Assembly (NCBI RefSeq): GCF_009738185.1
Contig: NZ_CP046509.1
Span: forward strand, 4,157,501 to 4,221,500
Length of the DNA: 64,000 bases
Direction of reading: 5' to 3'
Origin: Erwinia sorbitola
GTDB taxonomy: Bacteria; Pseudomonadota; Gammaproteobacteria; Enterobacterales; Enterobacteriaceae
The position numbers and the translations under genes are program-made. The stretch's first letter is position 1. Each line of letters begins with the position of its first letter. A model generated the notes under the pieces. The model searched no databases. It saw only the letters and a list, made by a program, of their open reading frames with translations, and was not told the DNA's origin. This document shows positions 50,054 through 58,869 of the stretch, piece by piece.

Positions 50054-51661
50054 GTGAAAACGCACTCATTTAAAATAATAGCAGCTATTATTGCCTCTGC
50101 ACTGTTTCCACATCATGTTTTAGCCGCCAAATTAACCATGGAACAACGGCTGGATATGCTGGAAAAAGAGTTACAGCAAACCAGAGCAGAATTTCTTGAG
50201 TACAAGGCGCAGCATGAACATCCCGCGACTGTAAAACATGTCGCCACGCTGCCTGCCCCGAAAGCCGAGGCTAAAATCGCAGCGAAAGCCGCGCCGAAGG
50301 CGGTTCCGGTCAGCGACAGTTCAACGATTGACGTTGCCAGCACCTCAGCCGGGAGCAAAACTCGCCAACCGGTCACGATTAAAGATCTGAGTCGGTATAT
50401 TAAAGATGATATTGGCTTTACCTACACCGGCTATATACGTAGCGGCTGGGCCACCGGGAATCACGGATCCCCGCAGTCTTATGCCATCGGCTCACTTGGG
50501 CGTTTTGGTAACGAACATACCGGCTGGTTCGACTTACTTCTGAAACAACGCATGTATCATCAGAACGGGAAAAGCGCTGAAGCCGTGGTCAGGCTGGATG
50601 GTAATGTCACTCAGCAATACGGTAACGGCTGGTTTGGCGATAATGACGGCAATGAAAACCTGCTGCAATTCTCTGATATGTATCTGACTACGAATGGCTT
50701 CCTGCCATTTGCACCAGAAGCGGACTTATGGGTAGGTAAACATTACCTGCCGGTGTATGAACTCCAGATGCTCGACTGGAAAAGCATGCGTACCGATGCA
50801 GGTGGCGGCGTGGGTATCGAAAACATGATCGCCGGCCCTGGTAAGCTGGATCTGTCGCTCACGCGTGAAGATATGGATGTGTACTCACGGGATCTCGCCC
50901 ATAAAACGCAGATGAACAGCAATGTTATCGAAGTGCGCTATAAAGACCTGCCACTCTGGGACAGAGCAAAACTGACTCTGGAAGGTAAGTATTCGATCGC
51001 CAATAAAACCCACGATCAGAAAAAAAATGAGGACAGTAACAGCTTCTATAAGCTGAAGGACGCCTGGCTGGCTACGGCGCTTGTGCATCAGCAGTTGCAG
51101 CACAAAGGCTTTAATGATTTCACCTTACAGGTGGCTAACAACTCCATCGCCAGCGGCTTTGCCAACTACAACAGCGCTAACCCCAACATCAGTAACAACG
51201 GCAAATATTATGGCGACCACACGAACGGTAAGGCGTTTCGCCTTATCTCTCAGGGTGAGATGTACCTGAGTGATAAGATTATTATGGCGAATACGCTGGT
51301 CTGGTCAGGCGGGCACGATGTATACAGCTACAATAGCGGCGCGCACAGTGATTTCCAGAGCCTGCGCACCGTGGTTCGTCCGGCCTGGATCTGGAGTAAA
51401 TACAATCAGACAGGCGTGGAGTTGAGCTGGTTTACCCAGACCAATAAGAACAAAGCAGGAGAGCACCTGAAAGAGTCCGGCTATAAAACCACGCTGTATC
51501 ACGCCTTCAAAGTTGATACCAGTATCCTGACTTCCCGCCCGGAGATCCGCTTCTACGGTACCTATCTGCATATACTGGATAATGAGCTTTCTAAGTTCAG
51601 CTTCCATGACGAAAAAAATGATCAGCTGAGTCTCGGCGTTCAGGCGGAAGTCTGGTGGTAA
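50054..51661 (+). CDS. bglH: Carbohydrate porin BglH (LamB/ScrY/BglH family)
   Basis: A 535-residue outer-membrane sugar porin starting with GTG. The signal peptide ends HVLA, followed by a coiled-coil-like region (LTMEQRLDMLEKELQQTRAEF) and a Lys/Ala/Pro-rich linker as in BglH and ScrY. The barrel begins at DIGFTYTGYIRSGWATGNHG, with GSLGRFGNEHTGWFDL, WFGDNDGNENLLQFSDMY, LLTSRPEIRFYGTY-type and terminal QAEVWW. It would admit beta-glucosides or oligosaccharides. Unlike E. coli there is no bglG, bglF or bglB beside it; control is through the leader antiterminator, so the regulator must act in trans. Confidence 0.9.
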   Translation: MKTHSFKIIAAIIASALFPHHVLAAKLTMEQRLDMLEKELQQTRAEFLEYKAQHEHPATVKHVATLPAPKAEAKIAAKAAPKAVPVSDSSTIDVASTSAGSKTRQPVTIKDLSRYIKDDIGFTYTGYIRSGWATGNHGSPQSYAIGSLGRFGNEHTGWFDLLLKQRMYHQNGKSAEAVVRLDGNVTQQYGNGWFGDNDGNENLLQFSDMYLTTNGFLPFAPEADLWVGKHYLPVYELQMLDWKSMRTDAGGGVGIENMIAGPGKLDLSLTREDMDVYSRDLAHKTQMNSNVIEVRYKDLPLWDRAKLTLEGKYSIANKTHDQKKNEDSNSFYKLKDAWLATALVHQQLQHKGFNDFTLQVANNSIASGFANYNSANPNISNNGKYYGDHTNGKAFRLISQGEMYLSDKIIMANTLVWSGGHDVYSYNSGAHSDFQSLRTVVRPAWIWSKYNQTGVELSWFTQTNKNKAGEHLKESGYKTTLYHAFKVDTSILTSRPEIRFYGTYLHILDNELSKFSFHDEKNDQLSLGVQAEVWW

Positions 51662-51669
51662 TCCGCCCC

Positions 51670-51696
51670 CGGACGGCCCGGACAATGGGCCGTCCG
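51670..51696. terminator. Bidirectional hairpin between bglH and the cytochrome c gene
   Basis: CGGACGGCCC and GGGCCGTCCG arms (10 pairs) around a seven-base loop in the 41-base space between two convergent stop codons. GC-rich, without a T run. Confidence 0.6.
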
Positions 51697-51702
51697 CCAG
51701 GC

Positions 51703-53076
51703 TTAACGTCTGCGCAAACTCAGCAGTCCGGATATGACCAGCAGCAGGACTATCACCCCGCCTGCAATCAGCCAGTAGAGATAACGAAGCAGGAATGGCG
51801 GCTCCCCTCCGCTGCGGAGCATATGCACATCTGCTGCCGTCAGCGGGGTATCGATTCCGGCAAAATGAAGACGAATATAGCCACTGACCGCAGCGATCTG
51901 CGCATCGTTCATCTGGCTGGCAAAAGCGGGCATAAAGACCTCTGCATCGCTACCACGACGATGGACACCGTTGACCACCGCCATGACAACATTGCCCGGT
52001 GAAGCCGCCGACACGGCGCTGTTGCGGGTAAGAGAGGGATAGAAGCTATCAGCCGTTCCCATGCCTTGACGCCCATGACAGCTGGCACAGGCATTGCTGT
52101 ATAACGCTGCACCATCGGTGGATGAACTGTCTGCCAGCGAAGCCTGATCGCCCTGGCCTTTGATAATCTGATTAATATCCTCGACCGGTGGCCGGATCCC
52201 ACTCTTCGCCTGCCTGCCCGGGATCGCGGGTATCTGCCTGATCCAGGCCGCGATCGCGTGCAGATCATCATCCGGCAGATAGCGGAAACTCTGCTCGACG
52301 GCTTCGCCCATCGGCCCGGCCGCCTGCCCTTTTCCGGCAACATGACCTGTTTTCAGGTAGGTGACAATATCGCTCTGGCTCCAGTCAGCCAGCCCTGAAG
52401 GATCGGGAGTGATATTCGGCGCGTACCAGCCGCCAGGTAAGCCGCCAGAAAGGTAGCGACTCTGATCTTCAGCCATCAAGATATTGCGCGGCGTGTGGCA
52501 GGTGCTGCAATGCCCCAGCACATCCACCAGATAGCGACCGCGTTGCAGTTTTCCCGACAGCGCCTCCGGCCTCTGTATACTGCGGTGATGAAGATACAGC
52601 AGGTTCCAGCCCCACATCAGCTGACGAATGTTAAATGGAAAACTGAGGTGAGTTTTTGCCGCTGGCGCACGATCAACCGGTTTGACGCCGTACATAAAAT
52701 AGAGATACAGCGCATGTACATCGTCATCGGTCATCCCCTGGAAAGCGGTATACGGCATTGCGGGATAGAGAAAATGGCCGTCGGCGGCACGCCCTTTGCG
52801 CAGTGCATCGGCAAACTGCCGTTCAGTATAGCCGCCAATACCGAACTGCTCTGAAGGGGTAATATTGCTGGCGATAATTGGCCCCATCGGTGAGTTGATC
52901 GCATAACCCCCGGCAAAGGGTGCGCCATTTTTAGCCGAGTCTCGGTGGCAGGCACCGCAATCCGCTGCGGTAGCAATCGCCTGACCACGCTGAATCAATG
53001 ACTGGTCTGGCAGCATGTCCGCCGCAGCAACCTGCCACGATCCAACCAGCAGCAACAGGTACATCAAGGATTTCAT
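51703..53076 (-). CDS. Triheme cytochrome c subunit of a membrane-bound dehydrogenase
   Basis: A 457-residue protein with a signal peptide, three c-type heme sites (CGACH at residues 40-44, CSTCH near 190, CASCH near 325) and a C-terminal membrane anchor (YLYWLIAGGVIVLLLVISGL) followed by basic residues. This is the electron-transfer subunit of gluconate 2-dehydrogenase, sorbitol dehydrogenase and similar periplasmic enzymes, passing electrons to ubiquinone. It follows the GMC subunit gene with only two bases between, so they are co-translated. The complex would oxidise a sugar, polyol or sugar acid in the periplasm. Confidence 0.9.
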   Translation of the reverse strand: MKSLMYLLLLVGSWQVAAADMLPDQSLIQRGQAIATAADCGACHRDSAKNGAPFAGGYAINSPMGPIIASNITPSEQFGIGGYTERQFADALRKGRAADGHFLYPAMPYTAFQGMTDDDVHALYLYFMYGVKPVDRAPAAKTHLSFPFNIRQLMWGWNLLYLHHRSIQRPEALSGKLQRGRYLVDVLGHCSTCHTPRNILMAEDQSRYLSGGLPGGWYAPNITPDPSGLADWSQSDIVTYLKTGHVAGKGQAAGPMGEAVEQSFRYLPDDDLHAIAAWIRQIPAIPGRQAKSGIRPPVEDINQIIKGQGDQASLADSSSTDGAALYSNACASCHGRQGMGTADSFYPSLTRNSAVSAASPGNVVMAVVNGVHRRGSDAEVFMPAFASQMNDAQIAAVSGYIRLHFAGIDTPLTAADVHMLRSGGEPPFLLRYLYWLIAGGVIVLLLVISGLLSLRRR

Positions 53077-53078
53077 GA

Positions 53079-54668
53079 TCAGATCTCCCGCTCGATGATC
53101 TCGGCGGCACGGATACTTAATGCCACCCCGGTGAGGGTTGGATTAATGACGCCAGAGGCCGGGATCACCCCGGTTGTGGCGAGGAAGAGATTGCTGTGAT
53201 CCCAGCAACGACATTCGTAATTGACCACGGAATCGTCGGGGCTGTCGCCCATGATTACCGTGCCCATCAGATGATCGCGATTTTGCCAGCCGGTATTATC
53301 CTGCACCACTTCGCCCCCCATCAGACTGACAAAACTGCGGTAATCGGCATCGACAATAGCCTTTGCGGATTTAACGTAATTATCCACTTCGTAATGCACC
53401 GTCAGCATCGGGATACCCAGCGCATCTTTACGCGTCGTACTGGGGAACACCCGGTTGGTTGCATGGGGTAAAATCTCAAACACGGTAGAGATATCCACCC
53501 AGCGGGCGGCCTGATGGCGAATCTGATCGTCCAGCGCTTTACCAATAACCCCCTGAGAAATCAGGCGCCGGGCAATGGCCATATTGGGTACATTGTTAGA
53601 AATGGCATGCTTGATCGCCGCGTGGCTTTTACGGAAATCCCCGTCGCGGTAGTTAAAAATCCCTCCCTGCTGAACGGCACCTCGACCGGGCCACAGCGGT
53701 TCATCGGCGAGAAACTGTAGCCCCATTCCGGTGTGATCCATTAAGTTACGCCCGACCTGATCGGAGCTGTTGGCAATATTCGAGATCAGCAGCAGTTTCG
53801 GTGTTTCCAGACCATGTGCTGCAACCACAAAATATTTAGCGGTGAGGCGCGTATCTCTGCCTGCCGAACTGCGTACATATACAGCAACTATTTTGCCATC
53901 GGCCCCTTTTTCCAGTTTCCAGGCCGTGGCATCCGTCATCAGTGTTGCCCCGGCCTCTTCCGCATGGCGGGCGTGGATATCGCCACTGTACATCGCACCG
54001 ATCGGGCAGACAGGCATACAGTTGTTATTTCCACTGCATGCCGGGCGGCGATCGTAAGGACGGGTCGCCCGGCCATTCGGTTCATGAATAAAGTTGTAAC
54101 CCGCCGGGCCCAGCCGGCTTTTCAAGCGCTGAAAAATATAGGTTTCCCCTTCCGGCTCCATCGGATAAGGTCGGGAGCGTGGCGGAAAAGCGTCACCGCC
54201 CTGACCGCTCTGATCGTCCGTATCACTGCCGCACACTCCAAGAGCTTCTTCCGCCTTCTGGTAGAAAGGTTCCAGGTCGTCATAATCCAGCGGCCAGTCG
54301 CGCCCGACGCCATAGCAGGATTTCAATTTCATATCGTTTGGCAGATAACGCCAGCAGGCAGCGGCCCAGTGCCAGGTGGTGCCGCCGACCAGCTTCAACA
54401 TCCCGGGACGAAAATCGAAGGTGCCGGTGTTCTCAATATAATGCTCATCGTAAGAGTGTCTGGCCCAGGGTTCGTTGGGATACGGCGAGTTATAGTTGGC
54501 TTTTTTTGAAGAGTTTCGGAAGTTTTCAACAACCTTCCAGCGCGGAATTTTCTCACCGGCCTCCAGGATAATCACCGACTTTCCCTTACGGGCGAGGACA
54601 GTGGCGGCATTGCTGCCCAGCGCACCGGAACCGATGACAATGACATCGGCGTCATAGTGTTTGCTCAT
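53079..54668 (-). CDS. GMC-family FAD oxidoreductase, large subunit (gluconate/polyol dehydrogenase type)
   Basis: A 529-residue flavoprotein with an FAD Rossmann motif near the start (IVIGSGALGSNAATVLARKG), the WHWAAACWRYLPNDM and CNNNCMPVCPIGAMYSGD-type segment (NNNCMPVCPIGAMY), AAHGLETPKLLLISN, and the C-terminal GVINPTLTGVALSIRAAE block of GMC dehydrogenases. It has no signal peptide of its own and would be exported with the Tat-signal small subunit encoded directly upstream. Similar three-subunit enzymes oxidise gluconate at C2, 2-ketogluconate or sorbitol. The specific substrate cannot be decided here. Confidence 0.9.
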   Translation of the reverse strand: MSKHYDADVIVIGSGALGSNAATVLARKGKSVIILEAGEKIPRWKVVENFRNSSKKANYNSPYPNEPWARHSYDEHYIENTGTFDFRPGMLKLVGGTTWHWAAACWRYLPNDMKLKSCYGVGRDWPLDYDDLEPFYQKAEEALGVCGSDTDDQSGQGGDAFPPRSRPYPMEPEGETYIFQRLKSRLGPAGYNFIHEPNGRATRPYDRRPACSGNNNCMPVCPIGAMYSGDIHARHAEEAGATLMTDATAWKLEKGADGKIVAVYVRSSAGRDTRLTAKYFVVAAHGLETPKLLLISNIANSSDQVGRNLMDHTGMGLQFLADEPLWPGRGAVQQGGIFNYRDGDFRKSHAAIKHAISNNVPNMAIARRLISQGVIGKALDDQIRHQAARWVDISTVFEILPHATNRVFPSTTRKDALGIPMLTVHYEVDNYVKSAKAIVDADYRSFVSLMGGEVVQDNTGWQNRDHLMGTVIMGDSPDDSVVNYECRCWDHSNLFLATTGVIPASGVINPTLTGVALSIRAAEIIEREI

Positions 54669-54695
54669 AGGTATGTGCTCACAGATAAGTGAAAG

Positions 54696-55214
54696 TTAGT
54701 CGTTTGCTATCGTGGCTGGCGGCTGAGTCCAGTAATTAGTGTGGCCGCGTGAATAGGTGGGTATGACGGTGGCATCAAGGGTGGGCGCGTACATCAGGGC
54801 GTCCGTGTAGGTGACAAAACGGGTGTTATCCACCGCCCGTAAAGAGATGGGCGTGCCGGTAAAACCAAGATACCAGGCAGAGATGATTTTTTTGATGGTT
54901 TCGCCGCTGCTGCCCTGCATAACCGGGTGTCCGTTTAGCTGGTCTGCATGAGTGACAGCGCCCGCCTGTAATGCCGCCCACAGCTGCTGCAATTGTGCGG
55001 GGAATTGCGCATCTTCTTCGCTCAGGCAGTGCAACGCACGCTGCGCTACCAGTGAACTCAACCGGGTACGACCGGTAAGCAACAGCGAAGTCTGATAAAA
55101 TAAAACACTGTCACTGCCTGCGGCAGGTACCACAGTCCATGAAAAAGCAGGCCTCAGCACGGCGAACCCTAACAGGGTCGCGCTACTCCCCAAAAAACTC
55201 CTTCGCGTTAACAT
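54696..55214 (-). CDS. Small Tat-exported subunit of the membrane-bound dehydrogenase
   Basis: A 172-residue gluconate 2-dehydrogenase subunit 3-type protein. The chosen ATG gives MLTRRSFLGSSATLLGF, a twin-arginine signal (RRSFLG); the frame is open for another 38 codons upstream without similarity. The rest is the family helical domain with ALHCLSEEDAQFPAQL, IISAWYLGFTG and a C-terminal SRGHTNYWTQPP segment. It chaperones and co-exports the FAD subunit encoded 27 bases downstream. The gene order small-FAD-cytochrome is standard. Confidence 0.85.
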   Translation of the reverse strand: MLTRRSFLGSSATLLGFAVLRPAFSWTVVPAAGSDSVLFYQTSLLLTGRTRLSSLVAQRALHCLSEEDAQFPAQLQQLWAALQAGAVTHADQLNGHPVMQGSSGETIKKIISAWYLGFTGTPISLRAVDNTRFVTYTDALMYAPTLDATVIPTYSRGHTNYWTQPPATIAND

Positions 55215-55382
55215 TTTGACTCTCCATTTAAAAATCAGGGTTATCATCACACCATTCAAATGACCCTGTAAACGCGCAGGAATGCTATGCATAGTTAAGT
55301 AAAAATGGACAGTCAGGAGATCTGCCATCTGTATATAAACCCACCATTCATCACGTAAAATAAGATCTGTTGAGGAGAGAAA

Positions 55383-55799
55383 ATGGAACAGCCGCGTATA
55401 GGTGTCGGAGTTTTAATCTTCCGTGACGGTAAGCTGTTATTGGGGAAACGTAAGGGAAGTCATGGTGCTGGCGACTGGGCAACGCCCGGCGGACATCTTG
55501 AATTTGGTGAAACGCCGCAGCAGTGCGCGCAGCGCGAAGCGGCGGAAGAAACCGGGCTGCTGTTAGGAGAGTGTGTTCAGGGGCCCTACACCAATAACAT
55601 TTTCTGTTCAGAGCAGAAACATTACGTGACGCTTTTTATGCTCGCCTTTGAGGCCAGCGGTACGCCACAGCGTTGCGAACCGGATAAGTGCGAAGGCTGG
55701 CAGTGGTTCGATCCAGCGGCACTTCCGCAGCCACTTTTTGCTCCGCTCAACTCACTGCGGGAGAGTGTGGATCTCGCGGCCCTCAGCAAACAACGTTAA
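55383..55799 (+). CDS. Nudix hydrolase (NUDT15/MutT-like)
   Basis: A 138-residue Nudix protein. The box GGHLEFGETPQQCAQREAA, continuing to EETGL, fits G-x5-E-x7-REUxEExGU completely (residues 37-59). The N-terminal RIGVGVLIFRDGKLLLGKRKG and the later CEPDKCEGWQWFD are characteristic of the NUDT15-like group, which hydrolyses nucleoside triphosphates including oxidised ones. It is divergent from the dehydrogenase operon and stands alone. GAGGAGA precedes the ATG. Confidence 0.88.
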   Translation: MEQPRIGVGVLIFRDGKLLLGKRKGSHGAGDWATPGGHLEFGETPQQCAQREAAEETGLLLGECVQGPYTNNIFCSEQKHYVTLFMLAFEASGTPQRCEPDKCEGWQWFDPAALPQPLFAPLNSLRESVDLAALSKQR

Positions 55800-55937
55800 C
55801 TGGCTGCGCTATTTTTTCTGCCAGGTAACGGGGCCGCCTGCCGATTGCAATCCGGCTGAAAATTGCTAAAAATTTGTAGTAGAAGGCAGGACAGCATCGT
55901 ACAGTGAATAACCTGTTTTTCTGCCGATGAGAACCTG

Positions 55938-56717
55938 ATGAATCCACTTGCTGCCCTGCTTAACCTGAGCGCTCACCCGATCACCGATGCCGACTACACC
56001 GCCCGTTGCCAGCAGCAGCTGGCTGCCGGAGGTGCGCTGGTGCTGCGAGGTTTTTTGACCCCCAACGCGCTGGATGCCATCAAGCAGGAAGGGGAAGATA
56101 ATCAGCATCTGGCTTTTTATGCCAGCAGCCAGCATAACGTCTATTTGCAGAAACCTGATGACGCTTTTGCCGCCGATCATCCGCGCAATCGCCAGGTGGT
56201 CTCCTCGAAGGGCTGCATCACCGACGAAGAGATCCCGGCCAGCTCGCCCCTGCGTACCCTGTATGACTCTGAAGCGTTCAAAACCTTCCTCTGCGGCGTG
56301 CTGGAAGAGCAGCAGCTGTTTCCCTACGCTGATCGCCTCTCCTCAATCAATCTGCACTACGCGCATACCGGGCAGGAGCTGGGCTGGCACTTTGATAACT
56401 CCTCCTTTGCCATCACTCTGCTGATCCAGAAACCGCAGGCGGGTGGCGTGTTTGAATACGTCAGCCATCTGCGCAATGCGGAAGCCGGCGAGATGAACTT
56501 TAGCGGGGTTGAAGCCGTGCTGAACGGCAAGCATCCGGTGGAGCAGCTGGCGATTGAGCCGGGTGATCTGGTGCTGTTCAGGGGGCGTAATGCTCTGCAC
56601 CGCGTGACGCCAACGGAAGGGGAGACGACGCGTATGCTGGTGGTGCTGGCATACAATGCCCGGCCGGATATTGCGCTGTCAGAAAGCGCCCGCATGACCT
56701 TCTACGGGCGTCTGTAA
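55938..56717 (+). CDS. 2-oxoglutarate/Fe(II) oxygenase, HalD/ArpA-like
   Basis: A 259-residue cupin-fold oxygenase. The iron facial triad is visible as His151 and Asp153 (GWHFDNSSFAITLL) and distal His221 (GRNALHRVTP), with Arg232 as the likely 2-oxoglutarate clamp. The overall sequence resembles the HalD/BesD group, whose halogenases act on free amino acids and have Gly or Ala in place of the Asp. Here the Asp is present, so hydroxylation is predicted. The substrate is unknown; the neighbouring amino-acid binding protein and M14-like hydrolase suggest an amino acid or a conjugate. It is convergent with the M14-like gene, with two bases between the stops. Confidence 0.78.
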   Translation: MNPLAALLNLSAHPITDADYTARCQQQLAAGGALVLRGFLTPNALDAIKQEGEDNQHLAFYASSQHNVYLQKPDDAFAADHPRNRQVVSSKGCITDEEIPASSPLRTLYDSEAFKTFLCGVLEEQQLFPYADRLSSINLHYAHTGQELGWHFDNSSFAITLLIQKPQAGGVFEYVSHLRNAEAGEMNFSGVEAVLNGKHPVEQLAIEPGDLVLFRGRNALHRVTPTEGETTRMLVVLAYNARPDIALSESARMTFYGRL

Positions 56718-56719
56718 AA

Positions 56720-57814
56720 CTACTGCTGTAGAGCTTCCCAGCCGCGCTGAAAAATCTGGCGGGTGCGCAGTGCCACCAGCGCCCGCCAGTCCGGATCCGC
56801 CGGGTAGAACCCTTCAAATAACTGCCGTTTTACTGCGCGGCCCTGCTCGCTGTTCACATCACCGTAGAGATGCAGCCAGTGGTCATCGCGTACGCGGCGG
56901 TGCATATCTCGTCCATCGTAGGTTCCGCACTCCACCACCAGCTGTAACAGCTCGGTTTCCGGTAGCTGATCCAGCATAAACTGTGACAGATAGCCGGTCG
57001 CCGTCGCCGTTACGCCGGTATCGCTCTCCCCGTTTTCTCCGGTAATAATCACCGTCAACCACTCACCAAACAGACGTTTTGCCTCATTGAGCGCCGGGTA
57101 TGGTCGCTGCGCGATCGCCAGCAGCATCGGGTGACCGTAGGCTCCGGCACCGGTATGCAGGTCGAAACTGATAATTCGGCGCGCCATTTGCAGATGATGA
57201 GTAATAATCTGCCGCAGGATCTGCTGTGACCAGCTGGCCTCGCTACCTCCATAGAAAATACCATCGGCATACTGATACTGCCCGGCTTCCACGATGCGCT
57301 TCACACCATTCCAGCCCATTTCGGCGCACTTCAACGCCATCTGTGCGTCGGCTGCCGCACGCTCATCCCCGTCCAGGTCGCGACAGGTATAGATGCCGTG
57401 TAGCGCGGAATAACCCGTATCAGGCGGAATATCATTCGCGAAGTCGATAAAATTACGGTTGAGGTCGGCGTTATCTTCATTGACTCGCCGCAGCCAGGCG
57501 GTGCCCCACGGGTTGATCAAATGCACCAGTACCAATGCCACATCTGGCGGTAGCTGGCTGCCGTCCAGCCCTTCCAGCCAGGCGATCTGACTGTCAGAAC
57601 CATAGTAACCTTCCACGCCGTGAGTACCGGATATTATCAGCATCACCTGCGGGGCATCGGCACGGCCAATCACCGCAACATCGGTGGAGAGGATCTCGCC
57701 CTCAGGCCCGCGTAGCGGATGCGGATAGCGGGTGACAGCGCCCCCCAGCGCCCCCACCGCCATCAGGAAACGGGAGTGCTGCTGGCGAAAATCTGGCAAG
57801 CTGGTAACCGTCAT
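56720..57814 (-). CDS. DUF2817 M14-type metallo-carboxypeptidase/amidohydrolase
   Basis: A 364-residue zinc hydrolase of the DUF2817 group. Probable zinc ligands are His65 and Glu68 (SGTHGVEGYYGS) and the histidine in SFDLHTGAG; NADLNRNFIDF is the conserved substrate-binding arginine block and VECGTYDG holds the catalytic acid candidate. No signal peptide, so it acts in the cytoplasm. It starts 3 bases after the stop of the amino-acid binding protein gene, so the two are one operon, suggesting that an imported amino acid conjugate or peptide-like compound is cleaved. The natural substrate of the family is not known to me. Confidence 0.82.
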   Translation of the reverse strand: MTVTSLPDFRQQHSRFLMAVGALGGAVTRYPHPLRGPEGEILSTDVAVIGRADAPQVMLIISGTHGVEGYYGSDSQIAWLEGLDGSQLPPDVALVLVHLINPWGTAWLRRVNEDNADLNRNFIDFANDIPPDTGYSALHGIYTCRDLDGDERAAADAQMALKCAEMGWNGVKRIVEAGQYQYADGIFYGGSEASWSQQILRQIITHHLQMARRIISFDLHTGAGAYGHPMLLAIAQRPYPALNEAKRLFGEWLTVIITGENGESDTGVTATATGYLSQFMLDQLPETELLQLVVECGTYDGRDMHRRVRDDHWLHLYGDVNSEQGRAVKRQLFEGFYPADPDWRALVALRTRQIFQRGWEALQQ

Positions 57815-57817
57815 GGT

Positions 57818-58597
57818 TTACTCCGGGCGGTGATAAACATCGAAGCTGAAGTACTGCTTCGCCAGGCGATCGTAGGTACCGTTTTTATGCAGTTCCGCCA
57901 TCGCGGCGTTAATTTTGGCGATACGCGCACCGTCATCTTTGCGCAGGCCGATACCGACGCCTTCACCAAAGTATTTCGGGTCATACAGCGGTTTACCGGC
58001 AATATGATATTCCGCGCCCTGTGGCGTTTTCAGGAAACCGGACTCGGCCGCCGCTGCGCTGGTAAAGGTGGCATCAAGACGGCCTGACGCCAGATCGGGA
58101 TAGATTTCCGACTGATTGGGATAGCTCACTACCTGAACGCCCTGACTGCCCCAGACGCTTTTAGCAAAACCTTCCTGCGTTGTGCCCTGCGCCACGCCAA
58201 CGGTTTTGCCTTTCAGCGACGCCAGCTCCGGCAGCAGCTTGCTGTCTTTACGCGTCAGCAGCGCGCTCGGGGTGTTGTAGAGCATATCGGTAAATGCCAC
58301 CTGCTCGCGACGTTTAGCGGTCATCGCCATTGCCGAGAGAATGGCATCAAATTTACGTGCATGCAGTGCCGGGATAATGCCGTCATAGCCGGTCTGCACC
58401 CAGACACATTTCACTTTCATCTGCTGGCAGATGGCGTTCCCCATATCAATATCAAATCCCTGCAACGATCCGTCAGCGGCTTTGGATTCAAATGGGGGGA
58501 AGGTTGGATCCACGCCAAAACGCAGCTCATCTGCCGCCAGGGCCGAAGCGCTAAACCCCGCCAGCAGAGCCAGCGTGGTCAGTGTCAATTTTTTCAT
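57818..58597 (-). CDS. Periplasmic amino-acid ABC transporter binding protein
   Basis: A 259-residue family 3 solute-binding protein (HisJ/ArgT/GlnH type). The signal peptide ends ASALA, then ELRFGVDPTFPPFESKAADG, GFDIDMGNAICQQM, DGIIPALHARKFDAILSAMA and a C-terminal GVGIGLRKDD segment. The start is the ATG after ATGTGAG at 58597; 16 upstream codons are open but unrelated. No permease or ATPase gene lies beside it, so it must share a transporter encoded elsewhere. It heads a two-gene unit with the DUF2817 hydrolase. Confidence 0.9.
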   Translation of the reverse strand: MKKLTLTTLALLAGFSASALAADELRFGVDPTFPPFESKAADGSLQGFDIDMGNAICQQMKVKCVWVQTGYDGIIPALHARKFDAILSAMAMTAKRREQVAFTDMLYNTPSALLTRKDSKLLPELASLKGKTVGVAQGTTQEGFAKSVWGSQGVQVVSYPNQSEIYPDLASGRLDATFTSAAAAESGFLKTPQGAEYHIAGKPLYDPKYFGEGVGIGLRKDDGARIAKINAAMAELHKNGTYDRLAKQYFSFDVYHRPE

Positions 58598-58782
58598 CTC
58601 ACATTCTCCGGAATCATCATGCGGGTTAATCTCAAGTAATAGCATGATTTTTCATGAAGAAATAAGGCTTTTGTCTTATGGCAGCCGGGGGATGATAAGC
58701 CAGTTTTATACTATGTAACTTACGGTAACTTACGGCAGGCCGTGGGGATTAAACGCGCGGGAAAGAGTGAGGTAAGTATTTA

Positions 58783-58843
58783 TCACGCGCCAGGGGTAGC
58801 GCGTGACAAGGGCCGGTTCAGGGGGAACTTACTGCCCTGAACC
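58783..58843. terminator. Two tandem hairpins downstream of treF
   Basis: GGTTCAGGG and CCCTGAACC (58815-58843) and TCACGCGC and GCGCGTGA (58783-58806) form two adjacent stem-loops just beyond the trehalase stop on the minus strand. Neither has a clear T run. They lie between trehalase and the binding-protein gene and probably end the treF transcript. Confidence 0.55.
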
Positions 58844-58869
58844 AGCCTGAGCATGTCGCTGGGGCAAAG

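Noticed and set aside
55938..56717. Amino-acid halogenase
   Set aside because: Halogenases of this group replace the iron-binding Asp by Gly or Ala; here the HxD motif is intact (His151, Asp153).
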